NCBI GenBank assembly: GCA_964429805.1
Contig: CAYSDH010000024.1
Span: 1 to 42,523 of the forward strand
Source of the DNA: CAYSDH01 sp964429805
GTDB lineage: Bacteria; Bacteroidota; Bacteroidia; Flavobacteriales_D; JABDKJ01
DNA length: 42,523 nt
Direction: 5' to 3'
Shown here: one piece after another, positions 15,730 to 25,666 of the stretch
Position numbering within the stretch: the first letter of the stretch is position 1
Layout of the letters: every line of letters begins with the position of its first letter
The notes under the pieces: model-generated
Database searches by the model: none
Seen by the model: the letters and a program-made list of their open reading frames with translations, nothing else
What the model was told of the DNA's origin: nothing
Program-made: the position numbers and the translations under genes

Positions 15730-16839
15730 ATGAAGAAAATAGTCCCTGTTGTATTATCTGTTGTTGCGCTATGCATGCTTATGTCATGTGATGAAGAGTT
15801 AGACCTCAATGCACCGTATGAGCGTATTCCGATAATCTACGGACTCTTAGATGCAGGAGCAGACACGCAGTATGTATTAATCAATCGCTCTTACTTGGGC
15901 GCGGGTTCTGCCTTAGACTTTTCTGACATACAAGATTCCAGTCTATATGATAATGTAGATGCTAAGATTACGTGGGGAGATGACAGCGATGAGTTTGCCC
16001 AGCTTCAAGAAATCACCTTAACAGGCAAAGAGACTGACGGTGCCTTTTTTGGGCCAGATATTCAGGCATACTATGTGCCAACCAATCAGCTGTCTCCTCT
16101 TGTAGCTGAAGACGAAAACCAGCGATTCTTTTTAGACGTGGTGGCAGACGGTGATGCCATTACTGCGGAGACAAGAGTGCCTTTCATAAGTAGCTCAAAC
16201 ATTTCTTTCCCTCCGGGTTCACCTTCGGTAACTGCGCGATTTGCTGACAGCTTCAGTCCTGGCGGAACAGACTATACGACCAATGTAAGATTGGAGTTTG
16301 ACTTTATAGATAATGCCGACATTCACTCTGGGTCACTGGTGCTTAACTACACGGAGATCATGACTGACGGAAGCACGAGAGAGCGCTCATTGAGCCTCCC
16401 GTTTGGCGAGGTTAGTGGAAATGAAACGAGCTCATCAAGTCATGAGTTTACTACTGGCGGTGAGAATGTCTATCAGCGTATAGCGGCCAATATCGATGAC
16501 TCTGACCCTAACGTGGCACAGCGTGCATTTGGCTCAGTAGATTATATCCTTTCAGTAGCTGGAGATGACTTCTCAACCTATTTAAGTGTTGGCGACCCTA
16601 TTTCTGCTGTTGGGCAAGAGCGTCCAACTTTCAGCAATATCAATGGTGGTGATGGAGTTGGAATCTTCTCTTCGAGAGCAAGTTTTGTGCGCACCAAGTC
16701 TATGAAGACACAAGATGGCGCGAACACTGCCACAGTCAGTGAGCTGGTGGAAGGTCAATATACTGCAGGCCTCTGTTTCTGTGACCCTGACCCTTCAGTG
16801 CTATACAACTGCGTGAATGGGCAGGAAATCTGTGACTGA
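15730..16839 (+). CDS. DUF4249-like outer-membrane lipoprotein
   Basis: About 369 residues. The preferred start (ATG at 15730) gives a lipoprotein signal peptide MKKIVPVVLSVVALCMLMSC, with Cys20 as the lipidated residue. The mature part begins with acidic residues and then a strand-rich region around APYERIPIIYGLLDAG and TQYVLINRSYLGAG that resembles DUF4249 proteins of Bacteroidota. An ATG at 15643 gives 29 extra residues and buries the signal peptide, so it is unlikely. DUF4249 genes often neighbour TonB receptors; here no partner is adjacent. Family placement is moderate. Confidence 0.7.
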   Translation: MKKIVPVVLSVVALCMLMSCDEELDLNAPYERIPIIYGLLDAGADTQYVLINRSYLGAGSALDFSDIQDSSLYDNVDAKITWGDDSDEFAQLQEITLTGKETDGAFFGPDIQAYYVPTNQLSPLVAEDENQRFFLDVVADGDAITAETRVPFISSSNISFPPGSPSVTARFADSFSPGGTDYTTNVRLEFDFIDNADIHSGSLVLNYTEIMTDGSTRERSLSLPFGEVSGNETSSSSHEFTTGGENVYQRIAANIDDSDPNVAQRAFGSVDYILSVAGDDFSTYLSVGDPISAVGQERPTFSNINGGDGVGIFSSRASFVRTKSMKTQDGANTATVSELVEGQYTAGLCFCDPDPSVLYNCVNGQEICD

Positions 16840-16967
16840 CACATCCCTTTTCTGACTTTTTGACATGCTTTTGGCAGATATCCTGTCACTATGATCCTTT
16901 CTATGCAATGGCACGGCAATTGACTATAATGTATCGAACATTCTGAAACGAAAAAGGAATTAATACT

Positions 16968-18875
16968 ATGAGTAAGATAATTGGAATAGACCTTGGTACC
17001 ACCAATAGCTGTGTCTCCGTAATGGAAGGAGCTGAGCCTGTAGTGATCGCCAATAGCGAGGGAAAAAGAACGACCCCTTCTATCGTGGCCTTTATAGAAG
17101 GTGGCGAACGTAAAGTCGGAGATCCTGCAAAACGACAGGCTATTACAAACCCCACTAAGACGGTATACTCTATCAAGCGATTCATGGGTAACTCCTATGA
17201 TGAGTGTAAGACTGAGATAGATCGTGTACCTTATGACGTAGTCAAAGGTGACAACAACACTCCACGTGTTCAGATTGACGATCGTCAGTACACTCCGCAG
17301 GAGATTTCAGCAATGGTGCTTCAGAAAATGAAGAAGACAGCTGAAGACTACTTAGGTACAACTGTGACGGGTGCCGTCATCACCGTGCCTGCGTACTTTA
17401 ATGACAGTCAGCGTCAAGCCACTAAAGAAGCTGGTGAGATTGCTGGTCTTGAAGTAAAGAGAATCATCAACGAGCCGACTGCTGCTGCACTGGCTTATGG
17501 TCTTGACAAGAAGAACCAAGACATGAAAGTGGTGGTCTTTGACCTTGGTGGTGGAACACATGATGTGTCTATCCTCGAGCTTGGAGACGGAGTATTTGAA
17601 GTACTCTCTACAGATGGTGACACACACCTTGGTGGAGATGATTTTGATGCAAAAATCATTGATTGGTTGGCTGAAGAGTTTAAGTCTGACAAAGGCGTAG
17701 ACCTCAGAAATGACCCAATGGCCCTTCAGCGTTTGAAAGAAGCGGCTGAGAAAGCGAAAATCGAGTTGTCATCGACAACTACTTCAGAAATCAACTTGCC
17801 ATACATCATGCCGATAGACGGTGTGCCACAGCACCTGGTGAAGACGCTTTCTAGAGCACAGTTTGATCAGTTGACAGCTGACTTGGTAGAGCGTTCTATC
17901 TCGCCTGCGAGAGATGCAATGAAGGCTGCTGGCCTGAGCAACTCAGACATTGATGAAGTAATCTTGGTTGGAGGATCGACACGTATACCTGCCGTGCAGG
18001 AGGAAGTGAAGAAGTTCTTCGGAAAAGAGCCTTCTAAGGGTGTAAATCCAGACGAGGTTGTGTCACTTGGAGCTGCCATACAAGGTGGTGTATTGACTGG
18101 AGAAGTAACAGACGTTCTTCTTCTTGATGTGACCCCGCTTTCTCTCGGTATCGAGACAATGGGTGGTGTGTTTACAAAGTTGATTGATGCAAACACGACT
18201 ATCCCGTCTAAGAAGTCGGAGACATTCTCTACGGCATCTGACAACCAGCCTTCTGTGCAGATTCACGTCTTGCAGGGTGAGCGCGCCATGGCCGCTGACA
18301 ACAGAACTATCGGTCAGTTTCACTTAGATGGTATACCACCAGCACCAAGAGGAGTGCCTCAGGTAGAGGTGACTTTTGATATTGATGCGAATGGTATCAT
18401 CAATGTGTCGGCCAAAGACAAGGCCACCAATAAGGAGCAGAGCATCCGTATTGAGGCAAGCTCTGGACTGAGTGATGAGGAGATAGAAAAGATGAAGAAA
18501 GAAGCAGAGGCCAATGCCGATGCAGATAAGGAGGCCAAAGAGAAGATTGACAAGATCAACTCTGCCGACAGTCTAATCTTCAATACAGAAAAGCAACTCA
18601 AGGAGTATGGAGACAAAATTCCTGAGGATAAGAAGAAGCCGATTGAAGATGCTCTTGGCAAGTTGAAGACAGCTCACGCTGCGCAAGACTTGGCTGGAAT
18701 TGACACGGCAATGGAAGAGCTAAACACAGTATTCCAAGCAGCTTCTGCTGACATGTATGCACAGTCTGGTGATGCTGGCGGAGCAACAGCTGATGCTGGT
18801 GATGCCGGAGCTGCCTCAGATGGAGACGAAGAAGTCACTGATGTAGACTTTGAAGAAGTGGAAGAGGAGAGTTAA
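16968..18875 (+). CDS. dnaK: DnaK, Hsp70 chaperone
   Basis: ATP-driven chaperone, 635 residues. Nucleotide-binding domain motifs: IGIDLGTTNSCV (phosphate 1), DLGGGTHDVSILELG (phosphate 2), and EVILVGGSTRIPAVQ (adenosine). The substrate domain follows DVTPLSLGIETMGG, and a helical lid runs to an acidic tail, DVDFEEVEEES. In phosphate loop 2 the usual Phe of GGGTFD is His. It starts with ATG at 16968 after a GGA stretch and is not in an operon with dnaJ or grpE here. A strong terminator follows. Confidence 0.98.
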   Translation: MSKIIGIDLGTTNSCVSVMEGAEPVVIANSEGKRTTPSIVAFIEGGERKVGDPAKRQAITNPTKTVYSIKRFMGNSYDECKTEIDRVPYDVVKGDNNTPRVQIDDRQYTPQEISAMVLQKMKKTAEDYLGTTVTGAVITVPAYFNDSQRQATKEAGEIAGLEVKRIINEPTAAALAYGLDKKNQDMKVVVFDLGGGTHDVSILELGDGVFEVLSTDGDTHLGGDDFDAKIIDWLAEEFKSDKGVDLRNDPMALQRLKEAAEKAKIELSSTTTSEINLPYIMPIDGVPQHLVKTLSRAQFDQLTADLVERSISPARDAMKAAGLSNSDIDEVILVGGSTRIPAVQEEVKKFFGKEPSKGVNPDEVVSLGAAIQGGVLTGEVTDVLLLDVTPLSLGIETMGGVFTKLIDANTTIPSKKSETFSTASDNQPSVQIHVLQGERAMAADNRTIGQFHLDGIPPAPRGVPQVEVTFDIDANGIINVSAKDKATNKEQSIRIEASSGLSDEEIEKMKKEAEANADADKEAKEKIDKINSADSLIFNTEKQLKEYGDKIPEDKKKPIEDALGKLKTAHAAQDLAGIDTAMEELNTVFQAASADMYAQSGDAGGATADAGDAGAASDGDEEVTDVDFEEVEEES

Positions 18876-18900
18876 TACGACAACTCTTTCTAATGTACTG

Positions 18901-18930
18901 AGCCCCTCTCCTTTGGAGTGGGGCTTTTTT
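18901..18930 (+). terminator. Rho-independent terminator of dnaK
   Basis: An 11-bp stem with one mismatch (AGCCCCTCTCC pairing with GGAGTGGGGCT), a TTT loop and then six T residues, 25 bp past the dnaK stop. Its end touches the stop codon of the convergent gene. On the opposite strand there is no T-run, so it should work mainly for dnaK. Confidence 0.9.
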
Positions 18931-21151
18931 ATTGTTTTACAAATCGGAACACACTTCTTCTCCCCTGCCGATCATGCGCTTCGATGATAAACGCACCTGC
19001 TGGGAGCGTGTTGATTTCCATACGATGGTGAGTCCCGCTCACTTGCTCCCTAAGAATAACCTTACCACTCATGTCAATCAGAGAAATATCTAGTTCGAGG
19101 AACAGGTCACTACTTAACATGGCAGCGCCATTACCTAGCTGAAAACGAAGCGAAGGAATGGCATGTTCATCAACACTGTTTGGGTTAAGGACCAGTAATG
19201 GGTAAGAACATGAGCTTTCATTGCCACACCAATCAATGGCATATATTACATCCTGATACTCACCTAATTCAAGAAAATCTAGCTCATCAAAACCTGACAT
19301 CAGGGGCTCAGTGATGTTACAGTCATCAACTTCAAAATTGTTGAAGTTGAAATAATAAGGTGCGCCTCCAATATTTGTCCAAATGGTGTCAGCTTCTGGG
19401 CAGGTAAGTACAGGAGGAACAGTGTCAGTCAATACTATATACTGCTCAGCAAAGGGCACATTACCACAGGAATCTTGGACCATATATGTTCTCAACATCT
19501 CTTCCGGGCAGCCACCGGGATAGGACAAAAGACTGTCTTGAAATGAGACATCCATCACACCACAGTCAGAGCTGATATTTAATTCAGATGCGGGAATGGT
19601 GTCCGGACATTGAATCATCAGCGAGTCGATTTGCACGTCAACCACCAAGGGAAGACAGTCTAGGGAATCTCGACAGGCTAAGTAAAATTCAAATGGACCA
19701 GCTTCACCCCCACAATCGTCTGTGACAGTATAGCGCCTAAGAAACGGACCGGGGCAGGCATAATTGAAAACGATATCCTCAATATCAATCTCGTAAGGCG
19801 GGCAGCCTCCAGAAATGTCAAATTGAGGGTCGTGTGCTACATCGATACATATTGAATCAAAAACAGGTGCGTTTGAAATCACCATTAGGTCTAGCGGCAT
19901 CTCTTCAATGCACACTTCTGACTTCGTAAAGAAAAAGGGTAAACAAGTAGATGAGTACGCGAACGCAAATTTTGTCATGAAATAATACGAATCTCCTGGC
20001 ACGAGGTCGGTCAATATCCTATCTGTGAGACCTGAAAAGCTCAAGCAAAAGTTATCTTCCCAACAATCAATCACTGTCAACGAAGAGTCAAATATTACTC
20101 CATAATTCGCGTACTGCCTGTTGAACTTAACAGCACCAGATTGGGGCGCGATGAATGTATACCAATCGCCATCTTGCAAATAGCAATCAGACTCTACCGC
20201 TTGGAGTTCGTAGGTACCTGAATCAAAATCTGCTTGATACGGCTGGCAACCTCCTGGATAGATGTCGATGTGACATGCATTTTCCATATTCCAACCACAA
20301 GGAGGCGGGGGAGCAGGGTAAGAATGCTGTATAGGCCCAGTGCTAATGGTATCGCCAGTGAGCTCACATATCGCATGGACATAAAAGTCATATACCGTGT
20401 CAGCCAAAAACTCCTGACCATCTGTAATACTAAACTCATATACGCGAGTGAAAGAGGACTGAGTCAGCTGAATGGTGCCTTGACCAGTAAGAGGTATAAA
20501 ACCCTCAACACCGTATTCTACTAGGTGTTCATTATTTGGGTCACCGAAAAAATTAACTCGCGCACTTTCTTGAAATGGGGCGAGGTGATAGATATCAATG
20601 TTATATGGCGCGATACAGGAGTCAGAAATAATTACTTCTACTTCATACGCGCATGACTGAAAAGAACACTCATCGACCAAGGTCGCTGTGACCTCATGCA
20701 CTCCGGCCGACAAGGTATCATACGTTGACGCATTCTGCTCTGGATTGCTGTAGGGATTGCAAAGATCTTGAGTAAGAACATTTTGCAAACCCAGCTCAAT
20801 ACCAAACGAGTCGGTGGTTAAAAGTGTAAAGCTCTCTGGGCACTGAATCTGACTCGGTATGGTGTCGAATATTTCGAGATAGATAGAGTCCGAGGCCATA
20901 TTTCCACAAGAATCAAGTACAGAATATATCCTATAGAACTGCTCCGGACAGCTTTCGTTGACCCAATTAGTATCCCAGTCAAATTCTTCAATTCCACAGT
21001 CTGACTCTACATTAGGCGATGGATACGACTCAATCTCACTACACTGAATTGATAAAGAGTCCTCATCAAAAGAAACAACGAGTAACTGTCCATGCAGCAG
21101 ATTACTCACAGCACAGAGCACAACAAGGAGTATAAGGGTAAAGCGATTCAT
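18929..21151 (-). CDS. Large secreted T9SS-sorted repeat protein with fibronectin III-like domain
   Basis: A 740-residue protein with an N-terminal signal peptide (cleavage near LLHG-Q). At least two copies of a cysteine-rich module are visible, each with SDCG, a GCPE/SCPE-type motif, an RxYxxxDSCGN strand and TxPxxxxCPE (about 30-120 and 500-590), plus a shorter relative around 430-490. Between them lie a fibronectin III-like domain (about 180-275, ending in TVYDFYVHAICE) and a jelly-roll-like segment. The C-terminus (last ~80 residues, with LIDMSGKVILRE and LPAGAFIIEA) is a type A T9SS sorting domain. Likely cell-surface or secreted; the ligand is unknown. Confidence 0.8.
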   Translation of the reverse strand: MNRFTLILLVVLCAVSNLLHGQLLVVSFDEDSLSIQCSEIESYPSPNVESDCGIEEFDWDTNWVNESCPEQFYRIYSVLDSCGNMASDSIYLEIFDTIPSQIQCPESFTLLTTDSFGIELGLQNVLTQDLCNPYSNPEQNASTYDTLSAGVHEVTATLVDECSFQSCAYEVEVIISDSCIAPYNIDIYHLAPFQESARVNFFGDPNNEHLVEYGVEGFIPLTGQGTIQLTQSSFTRVYEFSITDGQEFLADTVYDFYVHAICELTGDTISTGPIQHSYPAPPPPCGWNMENACHIDIYPGGCQPYQADFDSGTYELQAVESDCYLQDGDWYTFIAPQSGAVKFNRQYANYGVIFDSSLTVIDCWEDNFCLSFSGLTDRILTDLVPGDSYYFMTKFAFAYSSTCLPFFFTKSEVCIEEMPLDLMVISNAPVFDSICIDVAHDPQFDISGGCPPYEIDIEDIVFNYACPGPFLRRYTVTDDCGGEAGPFEFYLACRDSLDCLPLVVDVQIDSLMIQCPDTIPASELNISSDCGVMDVSFQDSLLSYPGGCPEEMLRTYMVQDSCGNVPFAEQYIVLTDTVPPVLTCPEADTIWTNIGGAPYYFNFNNFEVDDCNITEPLMSGFDELDFLELGEYQDVIYAIDWCGNESSCSYPLLVLNPNSVDEHAIPSLRFQLGNGAAMLSSDLFLELDISLIDMSGKVILREQVSGTHHRMEINTLPAGAFIIEAHDRQGRRSVFRFVKQ

Positions 21152-21250
21152 AGTATCGGTTTTTCGGTGTAGTTAAAATTAACACAGATTCACATAGGCC
21201 GCGAATTTTGATTGAGCATTGTCCATATCTTAGCCGTGCAAAAACACCCA

Positions 21251-23542
21251 ATGGAGGAGGCGAAATATCGAAAATGGGCCAAAGTGGCCATCGTAATCTT
21301 AGGTCTGCTCACCGTATTTTTCGGGTACATGCTCTCCAAAATCGAGTTTAGCTACGATTTTGAGACCTTTTTTCCAGAAGACGACCCTGCAACAGAATTC
21401 TATTTTGAATACAGAGACACCTTTGGCTCTGATGCCGACTTTGTATTGCTTGCCCTTGAGAATAACGAAGGTGTATTTGACGAAGAGTTCCTTAAAAAAG
21501 GCCAAAAGTTGCAAGCTGAGCTCGAAGCAATGCCGCACGTCACTTCGGTGCAGAGTATCTTCTCTATGCAAGAAATTCTCCGCGACCCATTCTTGGGTGT
21601 CATCTTTGAAAGACCCTATATCAATGTCGATGAAGTAGAGAAGTATGAAGCCGACTCTTTGCGTATTTTTTCGTCTCCAGAGCTGGTCAACACCTTGATT
21701 TCAGCAGATGGAAAGAGCATAGCCTACATGATGCAACACACTGTAGCGCTCTCTAAAGATAACTGCGATGAGTTGGCTGACAGCTTAAGAGCGCACATGA
21801 AGACCACCAGTTTTGACACTTACAAAATGGCTGGCCGCTCTGTTGGCCAAGGCTACTTTGTGGACCGCTTGGAGTATGAGCTTACTCTCTTCATTAGCGT
21901 ATCATGCATCTTTATTGTCCTCTTTTTGATTATTGCTTTTCGTTCTGCTTGGGGTGTAATCGTGCCTCTTGTCGTGGTCTTTTTGTCCATCATCTGGTTA
22001 ATCGGCACCATGAGTTTGACGGGCAAGGCCATAGACCCTCTGCTGAGTATTGTGCCAACCATACTCTTTGTAGTTGGCATGAGTGATGTGGTGCATATCA
22101 TCTCCAAGTATTTTGATGAACTCCGCAAGAAGAAAGGAAAACTCGCTGCCTTAAAAACAGCGCTGCGTGAAGTAGGTATCGCCACGTTTTTGACTTCACT
22201 CACCACAGCTGTGGGCTTCTTGACGCTGATGAGCTCTAACATCATGCCGATTAGAGAGTTTGGTCTTTACTCTGCCATCGGGGTGTTTATCGCCTATGGC
22301 CTCGCATTCACCTTGCTGCCCGCTGTGCTTGTGCTCAGCAAGGCTCCTAAAGTCTCAAACTCTCATAATCAAGGTAGTTTTTGGACTAACAAACTTCACA
22401 GCCTCTACCTCTGGGTGATACGAAATAGAAAGGGAATACTTGTAGGCAGTATTGTCATGCTGGGCCTATGCTTTTGGGGAATTAGTAAGGTACAGGTCAA
22501 TAACGAATTGCTGGAAGACCTCAGAGAGGACAACCCAATGAAGCAAGAGTACCGCTACTTTGAGAAAAAGTATGCTGGTGCGCGGCCATTTGAAATGAGC
22601 ATTCAGATTACTGACTCGACAAAGAATGTCTTTGACTGGGAAGTGATGCAGGCCATGGATAAAGTTGACGCCTTCATTCGCAATGAATATGAAGCTGGTG
22701 CGCTTGTCTCGCCTCTAAATTTTGTCAAAATGCTCAACCGTGCTGACCACTCGGGCCGAGCAGAATATTATAAAATACCCGAGAGTAAGGGCAAGTTAAA
22801 AAAGCTCACGCGCGACATGAAGCGCATGAAGAAGAACGAGGCCTTTGGTCAGTTCGTGCAAGAAGATTTGCAACGCATGCGCATGACTGGAAAGGTGGGC
22901 GACATAGGCGCTATTCGCATCAGAGAAAAAAATGTGCTTTTGGCAGAGTTCTGGGAAGAACATGTACCCGCTGGACTGATGAGTTATGAGCTAACGGGTA
23001 TGGCTGTCTTAATTGACAAGAATAACTCCTACCTCTCGACTACGATGGTTACTGGGCTACTCATCGCTTTTCTCATCGTGGCGCTGATTGTTGGCTTGAT
23101 GTATCGAGATATAAAAATGGTCATCATATCGCTTATACCCAATATGCTTCCTCTGTTTATGATTGCGGCCATTATGGGCTTCACGGGTATTTATCTCAAG
23201 GTGTCAACCTCCATCATCTTCACCATCGCATTTGGCATTGCGGTCGATGACACCATTCACTTTATGAGCAAATTGAGGCTTGAACTTGGCAAAGGGCGGA
23301 CTATGCAGTATGCGCTCAAACGTACGTTTATCGGCACCGGTAAGGCCATTATAATCACAAGCCTAATACTCAGTTCTGGATTTATCACGCTTACGCTTTC
23401 TACATTTAAAGGCACCTCATACACTGGCTCTCTGCTAAGCCTCACTTTACTTTTTGCAGTGGTGGCTGACCTCCTGCTTATTCCCGTGTTGGTCTGGATT
23501 TTTTATGGCAAGGAGAAAGGGCAAAAAAACTTAAGCTCTTAG
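21251..23542 (+). CDS. MMPL/RND-superfamily membrane transporter
   Basis: About 763 residues in two homologous halves, each with one transmembrane helix, a large periplasmic loop and a cluster of five helices, the RND/MMPL plan. Family landmarks are GMSDVVHIISKYFDEL with SLTTAVGFLTL in the first half, and FGIAVDDTIHFMSKLRLEL with SGFITLTLSTF in the second; the acidic residues in these helices serve proton coupling in the superfamily. MMPL members of this size export lipids or hydrophobic molecules; the cargo is not readable. The ATG at 21251 (MEEAKYRKW) is preferred over a TTG at 21212. It stands alone, with no adaptor or outer-membrane gene nearby. Confidence 0.88.
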   Translation: MEEAKYRKWAKVAIVILGLLTVFFGYMLSKIEFSYDFETFFPEDDPATEFYFEYRDTFGSDADFVLLALENNEGVFDEEFLKKGQKLQAELEAMPHVTSVQSIFSMQEILRDPFLGVIFERPYINVDEVEKYEADSLRIFSSPELVNTLISADGKSIAYMMQHTVALSKDNCDELADSLRAHMKTTSFDTYKMAGRSVGQGYFVDRLEYELTLFISVSCIFIVLFLIIAFRSAWGVIVPLVVVFLSIIWLIGTMSLTGKAIDPLLSIVPTILFVVGMSDVVHIISKYFDELRKKKGKLAALKTALREVGIATFLTSLTTAVGFLTLMSSNIMPIREFGLYSAIGVFIAYGLAFTLLPAVLVLSKAPKVSNSHNQGSFWTNKLHSLYLWVIRNRKGILVGSIVMLGLCFWGISKVQVNNELLEDLREDNPMKQEYRYFEKKYAGARPFEMSIQITDSTKNVFDWEVMQAMDKVDAFIRNEYEAGALVSPLNFVKMLNRADHSGRAEYYKIPESKGKLKKLTRDMKRMKKNEAFGQFVQEDLQRMRMTGKVGDIGAIRIREKNVLLAEFWEEHVPAGLMSYELTGMAVLIDKNNSYLSTTMVTGLLIAFLIVALIVGLMYRDIKMVIISLIPNMLPLFMIAAIMGFTGIYLKVSTSIIFTIAFGIAVDDTIHFMSKLRLELGKGRTMQYALKRTFIGTGKAIIITSLILSSGFITLTLSTFKGTSYTGSLLSLTLLFAVVADLLLIPVLVWIFYGKEKGQKNLSS

Positions 23543-23556
23543 CGATAGGTCAACTA

Positions 23557-24579
23557 TCACTCTTTGACTACCCACTTTGTCGACATCTGAATAGGAGAAA
23601 TGACCTGTCCAGACGAAGCAGCTTGATCTCCCAAAGTCACTCTTACCAAATATGCACCATATCTAAGGTTTGACATGTCAACGAATCCAAAAGAACTTGA
23701 GGGCATCATGCTGTATGTCATGACCAATTTGCCTGAGCCATCAATAATCTCAACAAACGGGAATCCATCAACCGGAATCTCGAGTCTCAATACATCAGCC
23801 ACCGGATTAGGATAAGCACTGAACTCAAACGAGTGATATTCTTCTAAGTTGGCAGCGTATTGCAATTCTATAAAGTCTATGCACTCCATCATTTCATCAA
23901 TGAATGTTGGGAAAGCCATGGTGTGCCCTACTCCTGGTATTTCATTTAAAAAAGTACTGTGTCCAGCGGCAGTGGCATTAGAGTGCAGCGCAGTGGAGAC
24001 CTCATAAAAATTAGAATCATCAGACCCGATACAGGTGCAAATGGGCGCAGAAGTATCTTCGCCATAATCAGCTACGTTCTCTGAATTTGTACCTGCTGCA
24101 AAAGGAATAATTCCGCGAAGTCCCGGATAGATAGGGCCTGCATCAATGTCCATTCCTGCAATGACTGTGTGTCGCCCACCAAAGGATAAACCTGTCACAT
24201 AAATCATGTCCATGTCAATGTTATATAAGGCCGCAGTGGTATCTACCGCATATTGAAATAGTGGCTTGACAAGTTCTTCTTGCGAGCCTTGCCATAGGGC
24301 AACACTTTCAGGGCACATGATGATGCAGTTTAGACTGTCTGACAATGGCTGCAGTTGGTCGCGCAAATGATCTGCCCCAGTGTGCGGACCACCTCTAAAT
24401 CCGACTATAAGCGGATATGACACAGCCATGTCGTAATCTGTCGGCACGTAAAACGCCAACTCGTTTGACATCGTATAATCTGGCTCGTCAAAATCAATGT
24501 TTAACGAAAAGGCACCCGTTTGCTGGGCAAATGATACTGAAGCAATCAGAAAGGCAATTGAAGAAAAGAATATTCGCAT
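23557..24579 (-). CDS. Secreted alpha/beta hydrolase (esterase/depolymerase-like) with T9SS tail
   Basis: About 340 residues from the ATG at 24579, which begins a signal peptide (MRIFFSSIAFLIASVSFAQ). An alpha/beta-hydrolase domain follows: an oxyanion-side strand PLIVGFRGGPHTG, the nucleophile elbow GLSFGG (Ser132), and a late GVGHTM with the probable catalytic His. The fold resembles secreted polyhydroxybutyrate depolymerase or feruloyl-esterase-like proteins. The last ~80 residues, from SFEFSAYPNPVADVL, form a T9SS sorting domain. Substrate unknown. An ATG at 24618 would give a longer, less typical signal. Confidence 0.82.
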   Translation of the reverse strand: MRIFFSSIAFLIASVSFAQQTGAFSLNIDFDEPDYTMSNELAFYVPTDYDMAVSYPLIVGFRGGPHTGADHLRDQLQPLSDSLNCIIMCPESVALWQGSQEELVKPLFQYAVDTTAALYNIDMDMIYVTGLSFGGRHTVIAGMDIDAGPIYPGLRGIIPFAAGTNSENVADYGEDTSAPICTCIGSDDSNFYEVSTALHSNATAAGHSTFLNEIPGVGHTMAFPTFIDEMMECIDFIELQYAANLEEYHSFEFSAYPNPVADVLRLEIPVDGFPFVEIIDGSGKLVMTYSMMPSSSFGFVDMSNLRYGAYLVRVTLGDQAASSGQVISPIQMSTKWVVKE

Positions 24580-24597
24580 GCTACAAGGTAGTGGTGA

Positions 24598-24628
24598 TTT
24601 GCAATTCCTTCGAATCAACTTAGCTTTA
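24598..24628 (+). promoter_or_regulatory. Candidate Bacteroidota promoter for the DUF3667 gene
   Basis: TTTG (24598-24601), a 19-bp spacer and TAGCTTTA (24621-24628), seven of eight matches to TAnnTTTG at the expected spacing. The start codon is 13 bases further on. It overlaps the 5' end of the divergent hydrolase gene region. Confidence 0.45.
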
Positions 24629-24641
24629 CAATAGAAATCTC

Positions 24642-25652
24642 ATGAGCACAAACGCACACAAATCAATTTCTGGAAAAGGTGAGACTTGTCTTAACTGTGG
24701 CCGAGCGCTTCAGGATGAGGAGTATTGTGCGGATTGTGGCCAATTAAATACCGACAGAAACATCTCCATCGGGAAGTTAATTCAGGATTTTCTGGGAGAC
24801 TATTTCTCTTTCGATTCAAAACTGTTTAAGACGCTGATACCGCTCTTGACAAAACCAGGCCAAGCTCCTCTCGAGTTTATTAATGGACAGCGCGTTAAAC
24901 ACATCCCTCCGCTTAGACTTTTCATTTTTATCTCCTTTGTTTTCTTCTTTATCCTCGGGCAAGTGAGCAACTTGGAAGACTATAGGCTGGACATGTCTGA
25001 TGGTTTTTCATTTGTAAAGACTGGCATAAGTCAGCAGGATGCAAATAGTCCTGAAAATGTAGTCTCACCCATTAACATTCACCTTGACGAGGACGACTCG
25101 CTGGGTACTGCAGAATTTGAAAAGGGAAGAACCCTATTCTTCAAACTACTTGACTCAGGAATGAAGCCCAAGCAGGCTATTGACTCCATTGATTTTAAAG
25201 GCGATAAAATTGAACGAAAACTACTTGTACAGACAGGTAAATTGTATCAATCTGATCCAAGTACGATTTCAAAATTTTACTTCGGAAACTTATCTATTGT
25301 GCTCCTCATAATCCAACCACTATTCGCCTTTATGTTGTGGCTCCTTTATATCAGAAGAAGGAAACAGTTTAGGTTTATCGGACACTTGATTTTCTCTTTG
25401 TATTTCCACGCCTGGTTTTTGATTCTATCAAGCGTATTGCTGATTCTGTTTTGGCTATTTGACAATTTCTATTTTGAGCATGTACTGGTGTTGAGCAGTG
25501 GATTGTACTTGTTCTTTTCAATTAAAAAGTACTATGGACAATCGTGGCTAAAGTCGATACTTAAAACACTTTTGACTTTCGCGCTCTATGGGATTATTTT
25601 AATTCCCGCAGTGACCCTTTCGTCTATTTTGATAAGCTTTTTTCTCTTCTAG
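24642..25652 (+). CDS. DUF3667 membrane protein with N-terminal zinc ribbon
   Basis: A 336-residue protein of unknown function, DUF3667 type. Near the N-terminus two CxxC pairs (CLNCGR and CADCGQ, about residues 17-36) form a zinc ribbon. The family-typical stretch with FDSKLFKTLIPLL and KPGQAPLEFINGQR, ending in PPLRLFIF, leads into the first membrane helix. A soluble loop of about 100 residues and four further hydrophobic segments follow. The gene is monocistronic, ending 14 bp from the convergent nhaC. Confidence 0.85.
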   Translation: MSTNAHKSISGKGETCLNCGRALQDEEYCADCGQLNTDRNISIGKLIQDFLGDYFSFDSKLFKTLIPLLTKPGQAPLEFINGQRVKHIPPLRLFIFISFVFFFILGQVSNLEDYRLDMSDGFSFVKTGISQQDANSPENVVSPINIHLDEDDSLGTAEFEKGRTLFFKLLDSGMKPKQAIDSIDFKGDKIERKLLVQTGKLYQSDPSTISKFYFGNLSIVLLIIQPLFAFMLWLLYIRRRKQFRFIGHLIFSLYFHAWFLILSSVLLILFWLFDNFYFEHVLVLSSGLYLFFSIKKYYGQSWLKSILKTLLTFALYGIILIPAVTLSSILISFFLF

Positions 25653-25666
25653 AGTACGTTCTACTT

